From: Pomphorhynchus laevis
Taxonomy: Eukaryota > Acanthocephala > Palaeacanthocephala > Echinorhynchida > Pomphorhynchidae
Reading direction: 5' to 3'
Assembly: GCA_012934845.2 (NCBI GenBank)
Contig: WNNJ02000572.1
Location: 1 to 64,000 of the forward strand
Length of the DNA: 64,000 nucleotides
Part shown: positions 55,720 through 64,000 of the stretch, piece after piece
Numbering within the stretch: the stretch's first letter is position 1
Layout of the letters: the number at the start of each line of letters is the position of its first letter
The notes under the pieces: model-generated
Told to the model about the DNA's origin: nothing
Seen by the model: only the letters and a program-made list of their open reading frames with translations
Databases searched by the model: none
Program-made: the position numbers and the translations under genes

Positions 55720-57110
55720 TGTTCCTTTTTAATTTCCATTTTGTTCTTGGTCAAACTTAATAATGCACGACATAAAAAAATAATTGTAAAGACAGCTTTA
55801 TTCTTTTAACTGGCTAAGCAATTGCTTTAAAAAAATGCGTTTTTTGGCAAATATATTTAAGTACACTTGTTTTGAACACCCTCTCTTTTGTTATTATTAT
55901 TTTGTACTATTGTTTACCTGATTACAATGCGTCATTGAAAATTTTGATTTTAAGAAATAAAAAATGAAATTTTCCTGTTTTGTCTTATTTAATATAGAAT
56001 ATGAGAAAATATGGATATTTAACACGAAAAAAATAAAAATATATGATTGTTCCGTAACGCCGTAATCTTAATAACACTATTTTTACATGTGGCATATAAA
56101 GTATTATCAGCATTAGTTCGCTACAAAAGAATTATTGGTTTTTTGACTTTCATAAAGGAGTCATACAATTGCTATTAGGGTAGAAGATGGCAATCTTTTA
56201 TATCAGGCATATTGTTTGACAATGTTTGTCCTATTCACAATGCCTCTTTCGTTGTTTATCTATTCTAATTTCTTATTGGACCGTCCATGATTATGATATC
56301 TGAAAATTCCACTATGTTTTACTGTTGTATCATCCGTAGCGATCCATTTGTTTTTTCAAAGTGTTTGCTCGATTATTTTCTCTGATGTTATACCTGGTAC
56401 TAATTTGCCCAGTATATTGTAGACTACATGGGCGCGAGTGATCTGATATATTATATCTTTGTATTCGCATTTGTATTTGTTCCGCATTTAATACGACAGA
56501 TTCGTGATATTACTTTTAAATTTATCGTTCGTTGCTATATTACTACAATTTATACATCTATTGGATGTGCGTGTTATCTCAGTCAACATAGCTTTGTGTT
56601 CGTTTTATATTATTCTAATTAGATTTAATATTTTTATTATTTCTTCGAGATCGACCTTTGTTATCGGTCTATTTAGCCAAACTTAAAATGTAATAATAAC
56701 TTTATCATAATTTCTGGTATGTAGGAAACTGCTGGTTTATATGTACTTCTCATTGTTTGATTTTTCTCTCTGATTTAAAAGCTGACAAAGGGCTAAAATG
56801 TTTTGCTTGTGAACTGTGGAATATTTCATAAAATACATTAACCGCGTAATTATTGCCATATTTATCGACGGTCTTATAAAAGATCACATAAAAATGAAAA
56901 CTAAACAAGTTTAGTTTTCATACTTGTAAGACAACTACTGTCATCATTTGGTATGTTTAATAATAAAGATCATCCTTTTATTAGTATTTCATATACCTTT
57001 CATAGTATTTGATAAATATTATGTTAATTTCTCAACCAATCAGCAGCTAATAATTTATAAGTATTGTGTAATAGCACATCTAGGTAGGATAGATTCTTAC
57101 CGAGAGTAGA
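55720..57110. other. AT-rich intronic stretch, possible Penelope scrap
   Basis: No gene is seen. On the minus strand near 56420-56340 a phrase like SLQYTGQISTRYNIRENN could be a decayed GIY-YIG block of a Penelope-like element; this is weak. Confidence 0.25.
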
Positions 57111-57126
57111 TTCCTAAAGTAGGAAT

Positions 57127-58995
57127 CTCCGTGATTCCTACTTTACTCTACGTCGTTCACATCTCATTCTTATACGTACTAAACGTACTCTCTTTTGGCG
57201 AAATCAACTCGAGTCATCTTCCAACTCTAAATCTCACTGGAAAATCTTAAACTCAATTAATTTACGATCATCTACTTCTTGTAATATAAATTGATGAATT
57301 TTCTTCTTATCTACAAACTAAGCTATCTAATTTACTTTCCCTACTACCCATAGCCCCCTTGTACCCACTCTTCTCTTTAAATACTTCCCTCCCAGAACTA
57401 TTCCACCTTCTTCCCGTTTCGTCTGATGAAGTTTCTTCGGTTCTGCTGTCATTATCTAATGAAACCTCTCCTTCTGACCCAATTCTCACTCACTTGCTTA
57501 AAAATATCTGTTCCTCTATCTCATCCTTCCTAACCACATTGTTCAACTCGTCCATCCGTAGCCGTACATTTTCTTCCATCTGGAGATGCGCCACTGTTTG
57601 TCCTCTCATCAAAAAGCAATCTCTCGACTCCTCACTACCATCTTCGTACCGTTATATCTCACTTCTCCCAACCCTCTGTAAACTCCTTGAGCGTCTCGTT
57701 CTCAAGCAAGTTAATATATATATCTCTTTTCTTCCAACTTATTTCCTCCCTTTCAAGCCGCTTTTCGCTACGATCATAAATTATGTAGTGTCATAGTTTC
57801 TCTTGATTTATCGTCTGCTTTTGACATCGTCGATCACTCGATTCTTCTCCATCGCCTTCATCATGATTATGGCATCTCTTTACCCACTTTATCATTGTTT
57901 TATTCATATATATCAAACCTTACATTTCGCGTCTATTGAAATTCTTCTCTCTCCCATCCTTCATCCATCCTGCCCGGTGTTCCACAAGGCTCCGTATTAG
58001 ATCCTATGCTTTTCTCTTTTCTTCTCTGTGATTTGTCTTCAATCTCTCATACATTTAACTTCCATGTTATGCAATGTGCTTACGACATTCTCATCTATGC
58101 TCATGCACCTGTTTATCGTATTCACGATCTTAGTGTTTATGCTTCCGACTGTCTTGTCTCAATTTCCAATCATCTTTCTTCCCTTCGCCTTTCTCTGAAT
58201 CCTGATAAATCCAAAATTATGTAGATTCTACCTCGACGCTTCGGCTTAGAACCTCCCTTCGTATCATTAAATTCTACAATTCTTCCTATCGTTGATAATC
58301 TCGTTTTCTTAGGCTTCTATTTCGACAACCGACTTTCACGTAAACCTTTCGTTAGAAATAAAGTACGCTCATCTACCTTGATTTTCCGCAACCTCCGTCA
58401 AGTTCGTAGATTGATCGATTTCCCTTATTGTATGACTCTCATATCTTCTCTCCTTTTTTCTAGACTCGATTATTGTCTTAGTCTATTTTCCAACTCACCT
58501 ATATCCACTCTTCTTCCCCTACAACGCATCGTCAACGCAGCAGTCCGAATTCTCCTACGTCTTCGTCGTTTTGATCATACATCCTACCATCTTGCTTCTC
58601 TCGATTTGCCTACAATTTACTGTGGTGTTCAAATTCGTCTTCTTATCATTGCTTTCCACCTTGTAACTTTTCATACACCTTCATTTCTCAACCTTCCTTT
58701 TCTTGATAATTCTCGTCCTGTTTATTGTTCCTTTCGTTCCTGTAATTCCCTTCTTTTACATGTCCCAAACTATTCTACCTCCTTTGGACTCCGCTCCTTC
58801 CTGGTGGCTGCTCCTCTATCGTGGAATCATTTGCCCATTCATATACGCCAATCAACTTCCCTGCAGTGCTTCAAACGACAAATCCGATCCCATTTAAACA
58901 ATTTATCTGCTTGACTTTTTCATTTTTGTTTGTGGACTTGTAAGCGCACAGCTTGTACGCATTTGCCACATTAAATAAATTATTGTTATTATTAT
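57127..58995 (+). mobile_element. Family B (L2-like) LINE, 5'-truncated, in NDUFV1 intron
   Basis: Starts in the linker before the RT (matching 23655 onward), then 57359-57796 (SLPELFHLLPVSSDEVSS, ISLLPTLCKLLERLVLK), 58006-58224 (the YADD box reads AYDD) and 58378-58914 (LRQVRRLIDFP to LSWNHLPIHIR). About 55 bases are missing near 57770, between the FR..HST and DLSSAFD motifs. The 3' hairpin is partly paired, then comes GCCACATTAAATAAATT and a TTATT tail. It lies in the same orientation as NDUFV1 and is young, as judged by similarity to 26336-27044. Confidence 0.85.
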
Positions 58996-59643
58996 AACAA
59001 TTAAATTTTAAGGCGTTATCAGCAATATTACTTATGTATCATTTATTCTCTTGTAAAATCATTTTACCTTTTTTTTCACCTTTTTTGCTAAGTGACTACG
59101 AATTTTGAAGGTATAAAGTGTGTTTAAAATCCGCGTATTTGTTCTTCCCTTGCAGCAGACATTCTTGCGTTCTTGATAATATTAAATATTTGTAATTAAT
59201 TTACGTTATTGTGCTATAAAATTCTATAGTGATATTAGGCATTTTTATCCAAATAGGAGATTGTCGTTTTCAAAACAATAAAATGTTCAATATTTCGATT
59301 GCTAATACAATTTTTATGAAGTACTTACAATTAACTTACATTACTATTAAAAATATATAGTTGAAAATTAAAACTACTGGCTTATTCAGTTATTAAATTT
59401 CTTCCACCTTAGTTGCCGCTAATATGCTCACCCATGTGACAATGAGAGTATGAAAACGGGAAGAAGACGTGTCTGTACAAGGTGTTTCATTCATCAATTA
59501 GTCGTATTACGAATCATTGACATCATGTTTCTATTTAAATGATATCTAGCTCTTTAGATTTTGACTATCATATTTGTATTTTTGCTCATTTTTGTACTTT
59601 ATTCGCATAAGTTGCTATTTTATCATAATAAATTTGTATTAAG
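58996..59643. other. AT-rich end of the large NDUFV1 intron
   Basis: No gene or repeat is recognised before the acceptor at 59643. Confidence 0.45.
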
Positions 59644-59777
59644 ACCTCGCTATCTCGTTGTCAATGCCGATGAGGGCGAACCAGGGACTTGTAAGGATCG
59701 TGAAATAATGCGTCACGATCCCCATAAATTGTTAGAAGGATGCTTGATCGCAGGCAAGGTTATCAATGCCCGCGCTG
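59644..59777 (+). CDS. NDUFV1: NDUFV1 exon: FMN-binding start
   Basis: After completing an Arg codon the exon reads [34 protein letters not shown] and [26 protein letters not shown] is the near-invariant FMN/NADH-binding segment of the family. The donor is GTTAGC after one base of the next codon. The following intron is only 56 bases. Confidence 0.96.
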
Positions 59778-59833
59778 GTTAGCTTACCTATTCGTTTTTC
59801 TGCTCACATTACTACACTGTTTTCCTAGAACAG

Positions 59834-59898
59834 CGTATATCTATATACGCGGTGAATTTTACGACGAAGCAAGCGTACTTCAGAAAGCAATTCACGAG
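59834..59898 (+). CDS. NDUFV1: NDUFV1 exon: [10 protein letters not shown] segment
   Basis: Completes an Ala codon, then [18 protein letters not shown] and IHE, ending in phase 0 before GTACAT. The [10 protein letters not shown] block is conserved in all 51-kDa subunits. Confidence 0.95.
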
Positions 59899-60067
59899 GT
59901 ACATATTTGATGTTCTTCTTTTTTTATTTTGTATAAGATTTAAATTCATCCACAAGAGCATTAGACTGACTTTGTCAACAAAGCAGAATACGAAGAAAAT
60001 AAATCATAATATTTTAGAATTTACTTTAAATTTGAAAATGTGTATTTATTTTTTTTTGTTTGATAAG

Positions 60068-60172
60068 GCTTACGAGAACAATCTAATCGGTCGCAATGCA
60101 TGCGGAATCGGATATGATTTTGACATATTTGTTGTAAGAGGTGCTGGAGCCTACATATGTGGCGAAGAAACT
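60068..60172 (+). CDS. NDUFV1: NDUFV1 exon: [11 protein letters not shown] segment
   Basis: 35 codons, phase 0: [48 protein letters not shown] contributes to FMN binding. The donor is GTAAGT. The usual family wording GSGYDFD or GTGYDFD reads GIGYDFD here. Confidence 0.96.
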
Positions 60173-60332
60173 GTAAGTTATTTCACTATTATTTTATAAT
60201 ATAATTATAAATTGATATGTCATTGTTAAGTTTCGCTAGCGTTATGCTATACATTCTATTTTGCATGCTATATATTCATTTCTAACAGCAATCATTGATG
60301 AAAATGATTGGCAATCAGTTATTGGTATTTAG

Positions 60333-60524
60333 GCTTTAATTGAATCAATTGAAGGAAAGCAGGGTAAACCGAGATTGAAGCCTCCATTTCCAGCTGATGT
60401 TGGATTGTTTGGATGTCCGACCACAGTAAACAATGTTGAATCGATTGCCGCTGTCCCTGCAATCTGCAGACGAGGAGCAGACTGGTTTGCGTCATTCGGA
60501 CGAAAAAACAACCACGGAACAAAG
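60333..60524 (+). CDS. NDUFV1: NDUFV1 exon: [10 protein letters not shown] segment
   Basis: 64 codons, phase 0: [54 protein letters not shown] and [10 protein letters not shown]. The first half is one of the most conserved blocks in the protein. The acceptor is TGGTATTTAG and the donor is GTATAT. Confidence 0.96.
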
Positions 60525-62021
60525 GTATATGGGTTATTTGCTTTCACATATATGTTCATATACACATTTCTTTATTAAAATTAAAATATACTTGCAAATA
60601 TATTCCTTTACCAATAGAAATTGTCACATCTTTATGTGTATACAACCTATTATTCCTTTAAAAATCATTTATTTTATATTGTTTTCTACAAAAGCGGCTT
60701 TTACGAAATAAACGAATTTCCTAGCGAAACCGTTTTCGTATAATTTTATCTTTTTTGAAAAATACGCTTTTTGCTTGATACATATACTAATTCTGTAAAT
60801 TTGGAAAAGTCAGGTTTTGTGCGGCTATTACTGTACTGTTTGCATTGTCTCTACATCTATAAGTGAACGATTATCAAGTGTGACAAAACAACCAAAATAA
60901 TTTTCTTTTGGCAATTGCTGCAAAATATTACATCATGAAACATTCAGATTGTTGCTTGCTGGTGCAGGAACACTAATTTGTATTTTTATATAAATATTAA
61001 ACAAGCACAATTTATACTATTTATAAATGAGAAATAATGCTGAATAAAAGATAAATTAAATAATAAATAATTATAAATAATAAATAATTGTTATATAAAA
61101 TTTTATATAATATATAAAGTTAAAATTTATTATTGAAATTCACAATAAAGCACAATGTTTATGAATTGACTAATAAATAATTGACCACGTATAATAATAT
61201 GGATTAAAGGTAATGAGAAGTATTTTCCATGCAATCAGATTTCGGCCACTATTCCTCTGCCTAACATAGCAGTGTATATATAATAATTTTCTGTTTGATT
61301 TTATTTTTATAGTAACCTAGTTTAAAATATGTATCTATTAAATTATTTAAATGATTTTGAAGACAGTCAATATCATTACATATTATAGCAATTCTTATAA
61401 TTTCATTATTTAAAATTCTTAAGTATTTATATTTTGAAAATTTATTCCTTTTGTAAAAATTTATTTACGTTCTAATATGCAAGTATTCAATTGTTTATTG
61501 TCTTACAAGTAACCGAATTCAACATTATCGTTAACACCTCGATGTATCAATGAAATAGCAGCAATTGCGTACCGTTGAATATAATAATAAGGATTTACTT
61601 AAACAAATATATAACCGATAATAACAAAATAGGAAAACAGCTAAGAAACAAAGCAGTACAAGAAATCTACAAAATTTTTGTCCAGTCTTTTAACAAATTT
61701 CTAAGGCCTCAGCTCCAGCGAAATCTGATCCCTCCAGAACCGTTTTTTTCTAACGGTTCAAGTAGCAGCTAGCGAAATATAAAAATAATTTTGTGTTTTC
61801 TGATCTCGCTCTAAAATTCAAAAAAATGACTTACACATTACGTACATTAGTATAATTTACTTCTTGCCAAAAGCAATCACATAGTGATATTAACTTTGAG
61901 AATTTGTACAATAAGGAATTTTAAAATGTTTTTTATAGCAACAATTATTGAAATAATGAAATTACTACTGCTTTTCAATAGATTTACTTTAAAAATGTAT
62001 AACTAGTTTATAAATTTCTAG
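60525..62021 (+). other. NDUFV1 intron of 1.5 kb with old repeats
   Basis: Contains the dispersed hairpin relative at 61232-61272 (minus), the repeat at 61283-61420 and a Penelope-like end near 61750-61800. The rest is AT-rich with no gene. Confidence 0.8.
61232..61800. repeat. Composite old repeat (hairpin relative plus Penelope-like pieces)
   Basis: 61232-61272 is the minus-strand relative of 36601-36649. 61283-61420 matches 50235-50360. 61750-61800 (GCTAGCGAAATATAAAAATA) matches the 50770-50830 end. The shared order of the last two pieces at 50 kb and 61 kb implies they are one element. Confidence 0.5.
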
Positions 62022-62188
62022 CTATATTGTATCTCCGGACATGTCGAGCGACCTTGTGTTGTTGAGGAAGAAATGTCTATTCCACTTAAGGAATTAATCG
62101 AGCGTCATGCCGGTGGGGTCAGAAAAGGATGGGATAATCTCTTAGCAATTATTCCAGGAGGAAGCAGTGTACCATTAATTCCAAAAAG
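62022..62188 (+). CDS. NDUFV1: NDUFV1 exon: LYCISGHV to SVPLIPK
   Basis: [36 protein letters not shown] and [18 protein letters not shown] then K, plus two bases (AG) of a Ser codon before donor GTTGTT. The acceptor is TAAATTTCTAG. About 110 residues remain to the family C-terminus, including the C-x-x-C-x-x-C 4Fe-4S ligands, so further exons must lie beyond this point. None was recognised to 64000. Together the seven exons give about 301 residues of the usual 440-465. Confidence 0.95.
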
Positions 62189-63400
62189 GTTGTTTTTGTC
62201 ACTTGCTTTTACATTGTTAATCGTATTACCTTGAATAATATACTATTATAGTCAACAAACAACAAAGCAACGTGTTTTTATTGAAAATCACTCAAATTGT
62301 CGTTAGTTTATTTCTAGCATATCAAGGAAACAACAATTGCAAAAGTTTGCTATTTGGAAACCTTTGTTGTTGAGCAAATTGTTGGGATTCAATGTGTCCT
62401 GAAGATGTGCTGTTGTATTTTCATGTTAATGTAGATGTTCTCTATCTGTTGTATTTTATTGTTAATGTAGAGAATCACGCTGGTCGAAATATGCAAGAAT
62501 TTTTTGCTGAGATAATTGCAGTACCAAACGCATAATTTAAAACAAATTTTATACTAGGGCAAAAAATCTGAACGTTTAACGCTTGGCTTGTTGAACTGTA
62601 CAAATCAAATATAGCTCTTTAGTTATTTATTATACCAAACGTAGTATTAACAAACTAGAAAATAAACTAAATGTTGAACAAGAAAACAAAATACAGTGCC
62701 TTTGTCTGTCATGCAATTTTTGTTAGTGAACTAGCAAAACGTTTTCAGTAAATATACATTGATTTCTTCACATCGATTAGGGAATTCTAATATAAGAATT
62801 TCTCTTTTAGAAATTTTATATATTTGTTTATCATGAGTATTAAACTTAAGTCTAGTAAATATTATTTGTGAATAAAGAACGCAATGATCTAAACTTTATT
62901 AAAAATTTCGCTCAATGCATGACCATAATCAGTAACAAAACATCAGTGAAGATTTTGAAGGCATATCTACTAATGAAATCAATGTATGCACACAATAGAT
63001 ATTTTGATCAAATTCGAAGAGGAATTATAAATGCAAATTGGTAACGATCCAAAGCAACTGGGCCAGTATTACATTCAAGCGCAACGTCTATCCAATAACA
63101 TCAACATAGAATAAACGAATTGCAAACGATGGATCATCAATCTTTTTTGGTCGCAATCTACTTTGGTCGGTGGTGTTTCATAGTACACTAACGAGAACGA
63201 TATCGTTCAACGTTTTCTTCAATAGAGTCTTTGTCACCTTGAGCTACCGATTCGATCCACTTCAAACGCCAACAACACTACGACAACCGCATTTACATCT
63301 ACAGCAAGCCAACAACATCAAGCTGTTGCGTTACTTGGATTTGCATACTTGACTTTAAAAAATCAAAACTTCATTGAAAGATTGCTATCCTATTAGCAAT
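62189..63400. other. Probable NDUFV1 intron, unassigned
   Basis: AT-rich to about 63030, then a less AT-rich part with short open pieces such as MQIGNDPKQLGQYYIQAQ (63031 onward) and a Thr/Ala-rich reading near 63260-63330. None is recognised. Confidence 0.4.
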
Positions 63401-63438
63401 CTTTTACGGCGGCAATTAGCAATCTTTGGCGGCCGCAA
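63389..63438. repeat. Two-copy 23-bp tandem repeat
   Basis: TTAGCAATCTTTTACGGCGG and TTAGCAATCTTTGGCGGCCG follow each other here, making a small GC-rich patch in AT-rich DNA. Confidence 0.6.
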
Positions 63439-63439
63439 A

Positions 63440-63956
63440 TTAAGCTTAAAGCTGATGGCAGTTTATAACAGTTAAACTTTGCTACCAATCGACAAAATTC
63501 ATTTTACATTGATTTACCATTATCACATGGTAGTAAACCTGTTGAAGTAATTCCTTAGACTCTTTTAGACAATAATTATCTTAAACAGGGCACAATTCTA
63601 CCACTAGATTCTAAGCGAACTGAATTTATCGGCAACTTATATGGCGCAGTACGAGTGAAAAAGTTGGCTCTGATATTGACTAGATGTTTATATGTTCCGT
63701 AGAGTATGCTGGTATTGATGTTGATAAAGACAAGTATCGGATCGGATTTGGACAAGCCACATTTCAGCTTGGAGATGATTACAATGCCGCCTTAAATACG
63801 GCATCTGTCGAAAGTAGAGCAGGTAGATTTCAGAAACGCATACAAATCGACTCTTGTCTAGAAGACATCATATCCCCTGGTTGGAAACGTATGACGACGG
63901 TTTATACTTTTGTAGAACATGTTTCGAATATTTTTGTATGCAATATTGGGTATTGA
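63440..63956 (+). other. Unassigned coding-like stretch
   Basis: + strand frames hold protein-like wording: FATNRQNSFYIDLPLSHG near 63480, GTILPLDSKRTEFIGNLY near 63590, and an open 90-residue piece at 63684-63956 with GIDVDKDKYRIGFGQATF and ESRAGRFQKRIQIDSCLE. I do not recognise the family. It could be an old mobile-element or virus-like remnant, or host exons on the far side of a long NDUFV1 intron. It is not part of NDUFV1. Confidence 0.3.
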
Positions 63957-64000
63957 TACATCAAAAATTGAGTGAAAGTTATCCAAAGCCTTTTGGCAAG

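Larger units (their letters stand above)
51569..59643 (+). other. NDUFV1 intron of 8.1 kb loaded with repeats
   Basis: The intron runs between donor GTAAGT at 51569 and acceptor TTGTATTAAG ending at 59643. It contains a (TA)n tract, a Penelope-type foldback, the 14-bp minisatellite and a + strand family B LINE. Other NDUFV1 introns here are 79, 56, 169, 160 and 1497 bases, so this one is the outlier. Confidence 0.9.

Noticed and set aside
53105-55809. Long open frames of 369 and 532 residues with a 14-residue repeat
   Set aside because: They are the automatic product of a stop-free 14-bp minisatellite; there is no promoter, codon bias or non-repeat domain to support a protein.
63440-63956. 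Call as a capsid-bearing or Polinton-like element
   Set aside because: No recognisable capsid, integrase or polymerase block; left as unassigned.

Overview
This is an AT-rich animal nuclear genome window. Evidence for a eukaryote: one gene is spread over small exons with GT-AG introns, and most of the rest is non-LTR retrotransposon debris, Penelope-like fragments, (AT)n microsatellites and a large minisatellite. The only clearly recognisable host gene is NDUFV1, the 51-kDa NADH/FMN subunit of mitochondrial complex I, on the + strand. Seven coding exons lie between 51251 and 62188. Its wording (for example CISGHV and EGCLIAG) recalls nematode or other ecdysozoan orthologues as I remember them, so a repeat-rich nematode or a relative is my best guess. 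That is an inference, not a proof.

Layout. 1-845: a 361-bp tandem repeat, an (AT)n tract and a Penelope-type foldback. 845-5935: the 3' stub of a REL-type (restriction-like endonuclease) LINE, a decayed two-ORF LINE ('LINE 1') and a CR1-like tail. 7080-8905: an L2-like stub and a probably 5'-inverted CR1-like insertion. 8903-13190: 'LINE 2', CR1-like, with an intact-looking ORF1 and a long ORF2 carrying an in-frame (AT)n expansion. 13195-22335: nested and abutting CR1-like copies, mostly on the minus strand. 22342-30720: 'family B', an L2-like LINE that is the commonest repeat here. Its best copy is 22342-25600. Family B pieces also lie at 7080, 16559, 19570, 26336, 28251 and 57127. 30890-34446: a Penelope foldback, a CR1-like tail and a hAT-like end. 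34447-35232: an intronless 7TM-receptor-like ORF. 35985-48000: two REL-type LINEs on the minus strand (36790-39430 and 45210-47890), a Penelope-like element with inverted repeats and a GIY-YIG domain (40459-41245), and long unassigned AT-rich stretches. 48541-64000: NDUFV1 with its 8-kb second intron, which holds a Penelope foldback, a 14-bp minisatellite of about 3 kb and a family B LINE.

How the parts relate: there is no operon-like or pathway-like cluster. NDUFV1 is an ordinary housekeeping gene stretched by repeats. The receptor-like ORF stands alone. The rest is a record of at least four retroelement groups inserting into and beside each other: CR1-like, L2-like, REL-type LINEs and Penelope-like elements. 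I found no tRNA, rRNA, CRISPR array or defence system, and no convincing new multi-gene system. The most interesting signals are structural: a helix with compensatory changes at Penelope ends, a covarying 3' hairpin in family B, and a Cys-rich N-terminal module shared by two unrelated LINE types.
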